Positions 8,720-17,711 of a stretch of DNA of 64,000 nucleotides are shown piece after piece. Made by a program: the position numbers and the translations under genes. This stretch comes from Marichromatium purpuratum 984 (lineage in GTDB: Bacteria; Pseudomonadota; Gammaproteobacteria; Chromatiales; Chromatiaceae): assembly GCF_000224005.2 (NCBI RefSeq), contig NZ_CP007031.1:2013001-2077000 (forward strand), read 5' to 3'. The first letter of the stretch is position 1, and each line of letters begins with the position of its first letter. The notes under the pieces are model-generated. The model was not told where the DNA came from. It saw only the letters and a list, made by a program, of their open reading frames with translations, and searched no databases.

Positions 8720-9937
8720 TCAGACCATCACCAGCGACATCGCGTGACGGACCTCCTCGAGAGTCTCGCGGGCGACGTCACGCGCCTTCTCGCAACCCTC
8801 GTTGAGGATGCTGCGCACCAGCTCGGGCTGGGCGGCAAACTCCTCGGCACGGGCCTGGATCGGCTTCAATTCGGCACAGACGGCATCGATTACCGGCTGC
8901 TTGCACTCGATGCAACCGATCCCGGCCGAACGGCAGCCCTGTTGCACCCAATCGCAGACCGCTGGGTCGGAATAGACCTGGTGGAACTGCCACACCGGAC
9001 ATTTCTCCGGGTCGCCCGGATCGGTACGGCGCACCCGCGCCGGATCGGTGGGCATGGTGCGCATCGCCTTCTCGACCTCCTCGGGACGGTCGCGCAGCGA
9101 GATGGTGTTGCCATAGGACTTGGACATCTTCTGTCCGTCCAGCCCCGGCATCCGCGAGGCCTTGGTCAGCAGCGGCTGGGGCTCGGGGAGGATCTCGCGA
9201 CCACCGCCCTCGAGATAGCCGAACAGCCGCTCGCGATCGGCCATGGTGATGTTGGCCTGGCCCTCGAGCAGCGCGCGCGCCACCTCCAGCGCCTCCTGAT
9301 CGCCCTGCTCCTGGTAGGCGCGGCGGAGCTTGTCGAACAGCTTGCCGTTCTTCTTGCCCATCTTGCGCCGCGCCGCCTCGGCCTTCTCCTCGAAGTCGGG
9401 CTCGCGACCATAGATGTGGTTGAAGCGGCGCGCCACCTCGCGCGTCAGTTCGACGTGAGCGATCTGGTCCTCGCCGACCGGGATCTGTCCGGCCTTGTAG
9501 ATGAGGATGTCGGCGCTCTGCAACAGCGGGTAACCGAGGAAGCCATAGGTGGCCAGGTCGAGTTCCTTGAGCCGTTCCTGCTGGTCTTTGTAGGTCGGCA
9601 CCCGCTCGAGCCAGCCCAGCGGGGTGATCATCGACAGCAGCAGGTGCAGCTCGGCGTGCTCGGGCACCCGTGACTGCACGAACATGGTCGCGGCACCAGG
9701 GGTGACCCCGGCGGCCAACCAGTCGATCGCCATCTCCCAGATGTTGGCCGGGATCGCGGTGGGATCCTCATAGGCTGTGGTCAACGCATGCCAGTCGGCG
9801 ATGAAGAAGTAGCAATCGTACTCGTGCTGGAGTTCAACCCAGTTCTTGAGCACGCCGTGATAATGGCCGAGATGGAGTCGACCGGTCGGGCGCATCCCGG
9901 AGAGGACGCGCGAGTGTTGTGCGGAGACGGAATTCAA
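8720..9937 (-). CDS. trpS: Tryptophan-tRNA ligase
   Basis: This class I aminoacyl-tRNA synthetase of 405 aa charges tRNA-Trp. The HIGH-type motif HLGH is at residues 22-25 and KMSKS at 270-274. It is about 70 residues longer than the compact bacterial form; the extra charged, helical stretch lies at about residues 182-255, just before the KMSKS loop. The chosen start is a TTG at 9937, because GAGG sits about 10 bp upstream and no ATG or GTG precedes the conserved RVLSGMRPTGRLHLGH region in frame. It lies 17 bp downstream of the M50 protease gene. Confidence 0.95.
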   Translation of the reverse strand: MNSVSAQHSRVLSGMRPTGRLHLGHYHGVLKNWVELQHEYDCYFFIADWHALTTAYEDPTAIPANIWEMAIDWLAAGVTPGAATMFVQSRVPEHAELHLLLSMITPLGWLERVPTYKDQQERLKELDLATYGFLGYPLLQSADILIYKAGQIPVGEDQIAHVELTREVARRFNHIYGREPDFEEKAEAARRKMGKKNGKLFDKLRRAYQEQGDQEALEVARALLEGQANITMADRERLFGYLEGGGREILPEPQPLLTKASRMPGLDGQKMSKSYGNTISLRDRPEEVEKAMRTMPTDPARVRRTDPGDPEKCPVWQFHQVYSDPAVCDWVQQGCRSAGIGCIECKQPVIDAVCAELKPIQARAEEFAAQPELVRSILNEGCEKARDVARETLEEVRHAMSLVMV

Positions 9938-9954
9938 GGATTAACGGCCTCGCG

Positions 9955-10626
9955 TCAGACGAAAAACAGTTCCATGACGACCCTCGCGCCCGGTAGCAGG
10001 GCAACGGTGTCGGCGACCAGTGGCAGCAGGATCGCGCCGAGCACGCCGGTGACCAGGAGGGCCAGCAGGAGGATCAGACCAAAGGGTTCGAGTCGAGCAA
10101 ACCACAGCGCCAGGGACGGCGGCAGCAGCGCATTCAGTACACGCCCACCGTCCAAGGGTAACAGCGGGAACAGGTTGAGCACCATGAGGAAGACGTTGAT
10201 CAGCACCCCGGCCGCGCCCATGTAGACCAGCGGCAACGCCGCCCAGGCCGTCTCTGGCCCCAACCACAGCCCGAACTCGATCACCAACCCCCAGCCCAGC
10301 GCCATCAACAGGTTGGCGCCGGGACCGGCGAGCGCAACCAGGGCCATGTCGCGACGTGGCCGGCGCAGATTGCGATAGACCACCGGCACCGGCTTGGCCC
10401 AGCCGAAGAGGAAGCCGACCAGCACGAAGGTGAGCGCCGGCACCAGCAGGGTGCCGATGGGGTCGATGTGGCGCAGCGGGTTGAGGGTCACCCGCCCCAG
10501 CATCCACGCCGTGCGATCCCCGAGCCGACTGGCCATCCAGCCGTGGGCGGCCTCGTGCACGGTGATCGCGAACAGTACCGGAAGGGCCAGCACCGCCAGC
10601 CACTGGAGATGATTGAGCGTTTCCAT
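9955..10626 (-). CDS. Site-2 protease family (M50) membrane metalloprotease
   Basis: The 223-aa membrane protein has the zinc motif HEAAH near residue 25 within a membrane helix, and the second zinc-ligand region FPLLPLDGGRV near residue 160. About six hydrophobic segments are visible. This short, PDZ-less M50 type sits between yciO and trpS, an order common in gammaproteobacteria. The substrate is unknown. Confidence 0.92.
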   Translation of the reverse strand: METLNHLQWLAVLALPVLFAITVHEAAHGWMASRLGDRTAWMLGRVTLNPLRHIDPIGTLLVPALTFVLVGFLFGWAKPVPVVYRNLRRPRRDMALVALAGPGANLLMALGWGLVIEFGLWLGPETAWAALPLVYMGAAGVLINVFLMVLNLFPLLPLDGGRVLNALLPPSLALWFARLEPFGLILLLALLVTGVLGAILLPLVADTVALLPGARVVMELFFV

Positions 10627-10636
10627 GATCGTGGGC

Positions 10637-11257
10637 TCAGCTCAGCGGGGCGGCTTCGCCCTTGCCCTGGCGGACGACCTCGGGGGGCTCGGCGGTCATG
10701 TCGATCACCGTGGTCGGCTCGAGCCCACAGAAATCGCCGTCAATGACCAGATCGACATGCTTGTCGAGCAGCTCGCGCATGTCGTAAGGATCGGTCAGCG
10801 GGTGCTCGTCATCGGGCATGATCAGCGTCGAGCTGAGGATCGGCTGGTCGAGTTCGCCGAGCAGCGCGCGACAGATCTCGTTGTCCGGTACGCGAATGCC
10901 GATCGCCTTGCGTTTGGGGTGGAGCAGTCGGCGCGGCACCTGCTTGGTGGCGTGGTGGATGAAGGTATAGGGTCCGGGGGTCAGCGACTTGAGCAGACGG
11001 AAGGCCTGGTTGTCGATCTTGGCATAGGTGGTGATCTCGGAGAGATCGCGACAGACCAGGGTGAAGTTGTGCTTGTCGTCGAGGCGACGGATGCGGCGGA
11101 TGCGTTCCATCGCCGACTTCTCGCCGAGCTGACAGCCGAGCGCGTAGGAGGAGTCGGTGGGATAGACGATCACCCCGCCTTTGAGCAGGATCTCCACCGC
11201 GCGACGGATCAGCCGTGGCTGCGGATTGACCGGATGAATCTGGAAGAACTGCGCCAT
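10637..11257 (-). CDS. yciO: YciO-type threonylcarbamoyl-AMP synthase-like protein
   Basis: This 206-aa protein of the Sua5/YrdC/YciO fold has the nucleotide and threonine pocket motif GGVIVYPTDSSYALGC near residue 25 and KRKAIGIRVPDN near residue 120. The true t6A biosynthesis enzyme is usually TsaC; YciO paralogs have a less certain role. The start is the ATG at 11257, with AAGGA seven bases upstream. The alternative start at 11290 lies upstream of that site and is not supported. It lies between rnm and the M50 protease in the operon. Confidence 0.9.
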   Translation of the reverse strand: MAQFFQIHPVNPQPRLIRRAVEILLKGGVIVYPTDSSYALGCQLGEKSAMERIRRIRRLDDKHNFTLVCRDLSEITTYAKIDNQAFRLLKSLTPGPYTFIHHATKQVPRRLLHPKRKAIGIRVPDNEICRALLGELDQPILSSTLIMPDDEHPLTDPYDMRELLDKHVDLVIDGDFCGLEPTTVIDMTAEPPEVVRQGKGEAAPLS

Positions 11258-11267
11258 CTCTGTGTCC

Positions 11268-12143
11268 TTAACAGGTCGCGCGCGCGGCATCGTCGAGGAC
11301 GGCGCACGACGACCAATCGCGCCAGATCGGGACGCACCCGTCGGGCAGCGGCGGCAACCGTCCGAGCATCAACCAGGGCTGCTCGGGACCGTGATAATCC
11401 GAACCCGCCGAGGCCAGCAGGCGTTGCTCGCGGGCGTGACGGGCGAAGGTGAAGATCTCGTCGCGGCTGTGGCTGCTGGTCACTACCTCGATCCCGCAAC
11501 CGCCGTGTTCGCGGAACTCACCGATTAGCTGCAACAGCTTGGTGCGGGTGAGCCGGTAGCGCGCGGGGTGGGCGATCACCGCCTGACCGCCGGCGGTGCG
11601 GATCCAGCTCACCGCCTCCTCCAGGCTCGCCCAGTCGCCGGCGACATGCCCCGGCTTGCCGGTGGTGAGAAAGCGCTTGAACACATCACTGGTGTCGGCG
11701 GCCAAGCGCTGCTCGACGAGGAAACGGGCAAAGTGCGTACGCCCGATCAGCTGCCCCCCGGAGCGCGCACGCGCGCCCTCGTAGGCGCCGTGGATACCGT
11801 GCCTGGCCAGCCGTCGCCCGATCTCCTTGGCGCGCCAGTCGCGAAACGCGCGCAACCGCGCCAGCCCCTGTGCAAGCTCGGGGTTGACAGGGTCGACCTT
11901 GAGCCCTACCACATGGATGGTACGGGCGTTCCAGGTGACCGAGACCTCGACCCCGGGCACCAGCGTCAAGCCACGGCCCGCAGCCGCGGCGGCGGCCTCC
12001 TCGACCCCGGCGGTGGTGTCGTGGTCGGTCAGCGCCAAGGTCGTCAGACCGGCGCGCGCGGCGCGCTCGATCAGCGCGCCAGGGGACAGGGTTCCATCGG
12101 AGGCGGTCGAATGGGTGTGCAGATCGGGAATCGGGATCATCAT
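11268..12143 (-). CDS. rnm: PHP-domain 3',5'-nucleoside bisphosphate phosphatase / RNase AM
   Basis: The 291-aa PHP-fold metalloenzyme carries metal-binding motifs DLHTHSTASDG near residue 7, LTDHD near residue 39, the PGVEVS strand, an AHPARY segment near 190, and SAGSDYHGP near residue 248. Relatives (E. coli YciV/Rnm) remove 5' nucleotides from RNA and hydrolyse pAp. It is first in the minus-strand operon rnm-yciO-M50-trpS-scpA-scpB-rluB. Start codons at 12143 and 12140 are adjacent. Confidence 0.92.
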   Translation of the reverse strand: MMIPIPDLHTHSTASDGTLSPGALIERAARAGLTTLALTDHDTTAGVEEAAAAAAGRGLTLVPGVEVSVTWNARTIHVVGLKVDPVNPELAQGLARLRAFRDWRAKEIGRRLARHGIHGAYEGARARSGGQLIGRTHFARFLVEQRLAADTSDVFKRFLTTGKPGHVAGDWASLEEAVSWIRTAGGQAVIAHPARYRLTRTKLLQLIGEFREHGGCGIEVVTSSHSRDEIFTFARHAREQRLLASAGSDYHGPEQPWLMLGRLPPLPDGCVPIWRDWSSCAVLDDAARATC

Positions 12144-12229
12144 GCTAGTCTACCGCAAGGCGGGCGCGGAGGTGGCGTCGGCTTGGCGACTCTCTCACCC
12201 CGACCCATCCGCGCGAGGATCATCCCAGC

Positions 12230-12973
12230 ATGCTAGCTCCGGTCGACCTGTCCCGCATCGCCCAGCGACTCACCGAGATCGGCGACGAGATCCGTGACGC
12301 CTTCGAGGGCGCGACCAATCCGCCCGAGAACGACCCCGGCGTGCCGCTCGAAGCGCTCGACCGGCTGCTCGCCACGCTCGAGACCAGCACGCTGGGTCCG
12401 GCGCGAGACGGCGAGTTCGACCTCTACGCCCGCGAGCGCGCACTCACCCAGCGACTCATCCACGGGCTCGACCTGCTCGCCGAACTCGCCGCGATCGCCC
12501 GCGCGCTGCAACTGCCGACGCTGGCCCGGCGCGTCACCACCTTGGCGCTGCCACTGAGCTGCTGGGTGCTGCGCCACGGCGGCGAGTTGCTGCGCCCCGC
12601 GCCACTGGTCGACGCCGCCGCCGGACTGGCCAACACCACCGCCGATCCCGATGAGTTACTGGTCCTGCACCGACTGATCTCCGAGATCCTCGACGGCATC
12701 GGCGCCGAGCGGCTGCAGGACCCGGCCAGTCCCGAGGCCGCCCGCGCCTGGCGGGTGCTGCTCTACAACCGCGCCATCGTCGCCACCCGCACCCAGCAGC
12801 CAGCGCTGATGCGCGAGGCCTTCGAGGCGCTCATCGAGCTGGCCCCGGAGCTGGCGCCGGGGTTCTTCCGCGAGGGCATGGAGCAGATGGAGACGCGCGA
12901 CTACCCCGAGCCGGTCCGGGCGCTGATGCAGACCTACTACAGTCGCTGGACACAGCAGACCCGGTTGCACTAA
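12230..12973 (+). CDS. Conserved hypothetical protein, all-helical
   Basis: I do not recognise this 247-aa protein. It is almost entirely predicted helix, rich in Leu, Ala and Glu, with no signal peptide, no membrane segment and no catalytic motif that I can identify. The C-terminal half (LYNRAIVATRTQQPALM, then FFREGMEQM) resembles a TPR-like helical pair. The start ATG at 12230 has GAGGATC about 10 bp upstream. It is divergent from rnm and apparently monocistronic. Confidence 0.8.
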   Translation: MLAPVDLSRIAQRLTEIGDEIRDAFEGATNPPENDPGVPLEALDRLLATLETSTLGPARDGEFDLYARERALTQRLIHGLDLLAELAAIARALQLPTLARRVTTLALPLSCWVLRHGGELLRPAPLVDAAAGLANTTADPDELLVLHRLISEILDGIGAERLQDPASPEAARAWRVLLYNRAIVATRTQQPALMREAFEALIELAPELAPGFFREGMEQMETRDYPEPVRALMQTYYSRWTQQTRLH

Positions 12974-13011
12974 CGTCCCGCCCCCGCCGGCCGCCACCCG
13001 ATCGCACGCGC

Positions 13012-13022
13012 TCGCCTATAGT
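13012..13022 (+). promoter_or_regulatory. Possible -10 region upstream of the DUF3050 gene
   Basis: TATAGT at 13017-13022 is the only AT-rich hexamer in the short GC-rich gap. It lies about 46 bp before the ATG at 13068, which has GAGGACAGG upstream as its ribosome binding site. No convincing -35 is seen. Confidence 0.3.
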
Positions 13023-13067
13023 GATGTCTCGAGACCCAAGGAATGATTCGATCACGAGGACAGGCGC

Positions 13068-13883
13068 ATGACATCACCCGATCTCGATCACCTCCAACCA
13101 CTGCGGCAGCAACTCGAGCGGCACCCCATCTATGCCGCCATCGAGGACATCGGACAGCTGCGTATCTTCATGCAGCACCACGTGTACTCGGTGTGGGACT
13201 TCATGTCGCTGATCAAGTACCTGCAGCGTCAGCTCGCCCCGACCGACCTGCCGTGGCGGCCACAGGGCGACCCAGCGCTGCGCTACTTCATCAACCAGCT
13301 GGTCCTCGAGGAGGAGTCCGACGTCCTCGAAGCCAGCGCCGCCACGCCCCTCTACGCCAGCCACTTCGAACTCTATTGCCGCGCCATGACCGAGGTCGGC
13401 GCCGACCCCGAGCCCGCGCGCCGCTTCGTCGCGCGACTCGCCCGCGAGCCGCTCGACGCGCTGCTCTACGACCCCGAGCTGGTGCCGCTGCCGGCGCGCT
13501 ACTTCACCGAGACCACCTTCGGCTTCATCCGCGAGGGCAAGCCGCACCTGGCCGCCGCCGCCCTCGCCCATGGCCGCGAGACGCTGATCCCGATGCTGTT
13601 CCGCCGACTGCTCGAGGACATGGCGATCACCCCGGAGCGGGCGCCGATCTTCCACGCCTACCTGCAACGCCACATCGAACTCGACAGCGACTTCCACGGC
13701 CCGCTGTCGATGCGCCTGCTCGAGGTGCTGTGCGATGACGACCCGCGCCGCATCGAGGAGGCCGAGACCGCCGCCGAGGAGGCGCTGTGCGCCCGTATCC
13801 GTCTCTGGGACGGGGTCTACGAGGCGCTCGGCGCGACACCGCCGCTCAGACCTCGCCGCGATTGTAGTCAGGCTGCGCGGTGA
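13068..13883 (+). CDS. DUF3050 domain protein (heme-oxygenase-like fold)
   Basis: The 271-aa protein matches the DUF3050 family in length and in conserved segments: HPIYAAIEDIGQLRIFMQHH near residue 20, VYSVWDFMSLIKYLQ near 40, NQLVLEEESD near 80 and RHIELDSDFHGPLSM near 205. His and acidic residues in these helices suggest a metal-binding heme-oxygenase-like fold, but no reaction is established. Its 3' end overlaps the convergent amt gene by 38 bp. Confidence 0.88.
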   Translation: MTSPDLDHLQPLRQQLERHPIYAAIEDIGQLRIFMQHHVYSVWDFMSLIKYLQRQLAPTDLPWRPQGDPALRYFINQLVLEEESDVLEASAATPLYASHFELYCRAMTEVGADPEPARRFVARLAREPLDALLYDPELVPLPARYFTETTFGFIREGKPHLAAAALAHGRETLIPMLFRRLLEDMAITPERAPIFHAYLQRHIELDSDFHGPLSMRLLEVLCDDDPRRIEEAETAAEEALCARIRLWDGVYEALGATPPLRPRRDCSQAAR

Positions 13884-15054
13884 TGCGGTGGATGCTGAGG
13901 TCGGCGCCGAGAGACTCCTCCTCGTCGCTCAGCCGGATGCCGAACAGCCCCTTGGCCATGCCGTAGACCAGCGCACCGCCGACGAAGGCGAACAGCGCCC
14001 CGGCGAGACTGCCGAGGGCCTGTGAGGCGAGGCTCACCCCGCCCAGACCACCGAGCAGCGGCAGACCGAAGATCCCCGCCGCAAGCCCGCCCCAGAGCCC
14101 GCAGAGCCCGTGCAGCGGCCACACCCCGAGGACGTCGTCGATGCGCCAGCGGTTCTGCGCCAGGGTGAAGGTGTAGACGAAGATCGCCCCGGCCACGGCG
14201 CCGGTTGCCAGGGCGCCGAGCGGGTGCATCAGGTCGGAGCCGGCGCACACCGCCACCAGCCCGGCGAGCGGCCCGTTGTGGAGAAAGCCCGGATCCTTGC
14301 GCCCGGCCAGCAGCGCCGCGAGGATGCCGCCGACCATCGCCATCAGCGAGTTGACCGCCACCAGCCCGCTCACCGCCTCCACGCTCTGCGCCGACATCAC
14401 GTTGAAGCCGAACCAGCCGACGGTGAGGGTCCAGGCGCCGAGCGAGAGGAAGGGGATCGAGGACGGCGGGTGCGCGAGCATGGTGCCGTCGCGGCGATAG
14501 CGCCCCTGACGCGCGCCGAGCAGCAACACCGCAGCCAGGGCAAGCCAGCCGCCGAAACCGTGCACCACCACGGAGCCGGCGAAGTCGTGGAAGGGCGCAC
14601 CGAGGTGCGTCTCGAGCCACGCCTGCACCCCGAGTGCACCATTCCAGACCACGCCCTCGAAGCTCGGATAGAGCAAGCCGACGACGAGAAAGGAGGCGAG
14701 CAGCTGCGGATAGAAGCGCGCGCGCTCGGCGATGCCGCCGGAGACGATCGCCGGGATCGCCGCAGCGAAGGTCAGCAGGAAGAAAAAGCGCATCAGCTCG
14801 TAGCCGTTCTTCTCCTGCAGCACCTCGGCGCCGCTGAAGAAGTCGATGCCATAGGCGAGGCTGTAGCCGATGAAGAAATAGGCGATGGTCGAGACCGCGA
14901 AATCGGCCATGATCTTGGCCAGCGCATTGACCTGGTTCTTGGCACGGACGGTCCCGACCTCGAGAAAGGCGAAGCCGGCGTGCATGGCCAGCACCATCAC
15001 CGCACCGACGAGTAGAAAGAGCACATCCGTGCCCGCCTGGGAAGGCTGCATCAT
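13846..15054 (-). CDS. amt: Ammonium transporter (Amt/MEP/Rh family)
   Basis: This 402-aa inner-membrane channel conducts ammonium/ammonia. Family features seen are MHAGFAFLEVGTVRAKN in the first helices, the twin pore histidines in DFAGSVVVHGFGGW (about residue 170) and WPLHGLCGLWGG (about residue 316), and a C-terminal cytoplasmic tail of about 30 residues that could contact a PII protein. No glnK lies next to it, unlike the usual glnK-amtB pair. The start ATG at 15054 has AGGGG about 11 bp upstream. Its 3' end overlaps the DUF3050 gene. Confidence 0.94.
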   Translation of the reverse strand: MMQPSQAGTDVLFLLVGAVMVLAMHAGFAFLEVGTVRAKNQVNALAKIMADFAVSTIAYFFIGYSLAYGIDFFSGAEVLQEKNGYELMRFFFLLTFAAAIPAIVSGGIAERARFYPQLLASFLVVGLLYPSFEGVVWNGALGVQAWLETHLGAPFHDFAGSVVVHGFGGWLALAAVLLLGARQGRYRRDGTMLAHPPSSIPFLSLGAWTLTVGWFGFNVMSAQSVEAVSGLVAVNSLMAMVGGILAALLAGRKDPGFLHNGPLAGLVAVCAGSDLMHPLGALATGAVAGAIFVYTFTLAQNRWRIDDVLGVWPLHGLCGLWGGLAAGIFGLPLLGGLGGVSLASQALGSLAGALFAFVGGALVYGMAKGLFGIRLSDEEESLGADLSIHRITAQPDYNRGEV

Positions 15055-15405
15055 GTCGAGGAAACCCCTTGGATCAATTCAGCGGGGGGCCATTAAGCAC
15101 GATCCAGACCAACACCCAAGTGCCGCGCATCGGCGAGCGTCCTAAGCCGCTGAGGCACCAAGCGATCACGCCTCGCCCCCTCACGGTGCAAGCGCCCCGT
15201 CGAACACCCATGCCCCAATCGGCATCGCACCACGATGGAGCAATGCGACCAACCTCGCACTCTAAGGGGGCATTCGTGTTTAAGCGACGACAGGGGTACA
15301 CGAAGCATCCACGGATACCGCTAGAATGCCCTCTAGAGAGCGGCGTCGGAGCAGGAGCGACGTCTATGCCACCACAACGAAAGACCGCGCACCAAGCGCG
15401 GCAGC
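15055..15405. other. 351-bp divergent intergenic region between amt and a chemoreceptor gene
   Basis: No gene is seen here. It is less GC-rich than its surroundings. A TAGAAT hexamer at 15322-15327 could be the -10 of the chemoreceptor promoter. I looked for a sigma54 -24/-12 pair for amt and found none convincing. Confidence 0.6.
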
Positions 15406-17097
15406 ATGAGACCACTCGATATGCGATTCTGGATGATCGGCATGACCCTGGGCGTCCTGTCCGGGCTTGGTGGATGCGCGCTCGCGCTAGCGAGCGGCGC
15501 CCTTTCGATGACCGTCCTCGGTGGACAACTGGTGCTCGCGCTCCTGCTCGGCGCGACCGCCTGGCTGCTCCTCGAACGCACCCTCGGTGCCGAACTCAGG
15601 GGCTTTGCCGATGTGCTCGCGCGCACCCGCGCCGACGGTGACCTCGCCCGCCGCGCCACGGTCTCGACCAGCCCCGCCGGTCACTGCGCCCGGCACTACA
15701 ACACCCTGATCGAGAGCTTCCAGGGGATCATCGGCAAGGTCCTCTACGACGCCCAGCGACTCGCCGAAGCGGCCGACACCCTCGCCGCCAACGCCCGCGC
15801 CCTGGCCGACGACTCGGCGGCACAGGGCGAGGCCTCGGCGCGCATGGCTCAGACCATCGGCGAGATGAGCGCCGGGGTCGAAGTGGTGGCCGAACACGCC
15901 CGCGACTCGGCCAGCGACGCCGAGGAGGCGCGCACGCTGTCGCAACACGGCAGCCACATCGTCTCCGAGGCCGCCGCCGAGATCGCCCGCATCGCCGACT
16001 CGGTCGGACGCTCGGCGCAACTGATCGCCGCGCTCGGCGAACGCTCCGAAGAGATCGGCGGGATCGTGCGCACCATTCGCGAGATCGCCGACCAGACCAA
16101 CCTGCTCGCGCTCAATGCCGCGATCGAGGCAGCGCGCGCCGGCGAGGCCGGACGCGGCTTCGCGGTGGTCGCCGACGAGGTGCGCAAGCTCGCCGAGCGC
16201 ACCGCGAAGGCCACCACCGAGATCGGCGAGGTGATCACCACCATCCAGACCGAGACCCGCGAGGCGGTCGCGGCGATCGGCGCCGGCAGCGATCAGGCGC
16301 AGTCCGGGAGCGATCTCGCCACTCAGGCGGCCAGCGCGCTGACCGGGATCGACCAGGGCGCGGCACGCAGCCTCGAGCGCATCGCCGGCATCGCCGCCGA
16401 GATCGCTCAGCAGGGCAACGAGGCCCAGCGCGTCAGTCACCATGTGCAGGAGATCAGCGAGATGGCCGAACGCAACGCCGAGGGCGCTGCGGCGACACTG
16501 CGGGAGGTCCAGGCGCTCGAGGGGCTGGCGACCAATCTGCACGAGATCAGCAAGGTCTTCCGGCTCGGCGCCGCCGGCGAGCAGGCCACCCGGACCCATC
16601 AGCAGATGCCCGAGCTGGCGCAGCGGCTCGCGCGCGCGATCGGCGCCCAGCTCGAACGCGCGGTGGACAGTGGCGAGATCAGCGAACGCAACCTGTTCGA
16701 GAGCGACTACCGGCCGATCCCCGACACCGAGCCGAAGAAATACAGCACCGACTTCGACCGGCTCACCGACCGGCTCTTCCCGCCGCTCCAGGAGCCGGTC
16801 CTCAAGGCCAACGCCCACGTCGCCTATGCCATCGGCTGCGACCGCACCGGCTATGTGCCGACCCACAACCAGCGCTTCTCCCAGCCGCTGACCGGCGATC
16901 GCGATCACGACCTGCTGCACAACCGCACCAAGCGCATCTTCGAGGACCCGGTCGGGCGCCAGTGCGGCGCCCACGAGCTGCCCTTCCTGATCCAGACCTA
17001 CCGCCGCGACACCGGCGAGATCATGCACGACATCTCCGCGCCGGTGTACGTGCGCGGACGCCACTGGGGCGGTTTTCGCATCGGCTACCGCGCCTGA
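15406..17097 (+). CDS. Methyl-accepting chemotaxis protein with a C-terminal sensor-like domain
   Basis: The 563-aa protein has two N-terminal membrane helices (about residues 8-30 and 36-55) with almost no periplasmic loop, a HAMP-like segment, and a signalling coiled coil whose tip contains [17 protein letters not shown] (about residues 235-255). After the coiled coil comes a globular domain of about 140 residues, roughly 420-563 (key stretches [20 protein letters not shown] and [10 protein letters not shown]). This tail recurs in some proteobacterial receptors and probably senses a cytoplasmic ligand or redox state. No pentapeptide CheR tether is present. The 3' end overlaps pqiC by 13 bp, convergently. 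Confidence 0.92.
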   Translation: MRPLDMRFWMIGMTLGVLSGLGGCALALASGALSMTVLGGQLVLALLLGATAWLLLERTLGAELRGFADVLARTRADGDLARRATVSTSPAGHCARHYNTLIESFQGIIGKVLYDAQRLAEAADTLAANARALADDSAAQGEASARMAQTIGEMSAGVEVVAEHARDSASDAEEARTLSQHGSHIVSEAAAEIARIADSVGRSAQLIAALGERSEEIGGIVRTIREIADQTNLLALNAAIEAARAGEAGRGFAVVADEVRKLAERTAKATTEIGEVITTIQTETREAVAAIGAGSDQAQSGSDLATQAASALTGIDQGAARSLERIAGIAAEIAQQGNEAQRVSHHVQEISEMAERNAEGAAATLREVQALEGLATNLHEISKVFRLGAAGEQATRTHQQMPELAQRLARAIGAQLERAVDSGEISERNLFESDYRPIPDTEPKKYSTDFDRLTDRLFPPLQEPVLKANAHVAYAIGCDRTGYVPTHNQRFSQPLTGDRDHDLLHNRTKRIFEDPVGRQCGAHELPFLIQTYRRDTGEIMHDISAPVYVRGRHWGGFRIGYRA

Positions 17098-17711
17098 TCG
17101 GCGGTCTCGGGCGGGATCGGCGGCAGCGCCGCGAGCGCGACGGCGACCTCGGCACTGAAGCGCGCGAGCAACTGATCGAGGGCGGCGACCAGGGCACGGC
17201 TGTCGCCGGGCGCGGCTACCGGCTGACGATCGTCGCTCTCGCGCACCAGCAGGGTGCGCCGACCCGCGCCGTCGCGCACCACCCAGCGCACCTTGAGCCG
17301 AGCGCTGCCGTCGTCGTCCCCCTCGAAGGCGAGCAGCTCGGCGCCGACCCGCAGATCGACCCCATAGCGCAGCTCGCCCTCGAGCAGCCGTACCCGCTCG
17401 CTACCGAGCGCGCGCGCCAGGTTCTCGCTCCACACCCGCAGGAAGTCGTCGCGCAGCGAGCCGCCCCAGCGCTCGAACTCGTCGATACGCAGCCGGTTGC
17501 CCGACTCGCGGGTGACGAGCTGGGCGCGATCGAGATACTCCGGCAGCATCAGCGGCCCGACCCCGACGGCGAGCCCCGGGGCGCGCGCCTCGGGGGGTGC
17601 CACCGCCACCGCACTCAGCGCATAGAACCGTGCCGGCGGCGAGCTGGCGCACCCCGCACTCACCGCCGCCACCAGCGCGACTGTGGCCAATCGCCATCGG
17701 CGCTGCGTCAT
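17085..17711 (-). CDS. pqiC: PqiC/YmbA-like outer-membrane lipoprotein
   Basis: This is a 208-aa lipoprotein. A signal peptide ends in the lipobox VSAGCASS (Cys near residue 21), followed by ARFYALSAV, the standard opening of the ABC-type transport auxiliary lipoprotein family (DUF330). With PqiA and PqiB it forms an envelope-spanning lipid transport apparatus. The start ATG overlaps the pqiB stop as ATGA. The pqiB frame and this frame are offset, so a longer open frame across pqiB is not real. Confidence 0.92.
   Translation of the reverse strand: MTQRRWRLATVALVAAVSAGCASSPPARFYALSAVAVAPPEARAPGLAVGVGPLMLPEYLDRAQLVTRESGNRLRIDEFERWGGSLRDDFLRVWSENLARALGSERVRLLEGELRYGVDLRVGAELLAFEGDDDGSARLKVRWVVRDGAGRRTLLVRESDDRQPVAAPGDSRALVAALDQLLARFSAEVAVALAALPPIPPETADQAR

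Noticed and set aside
15055-15405. Sigma54 promoter for amt.
   Set aside because: No GG-N10-GC pair with acceptable flanks was found on the minus strand at a usable distance.
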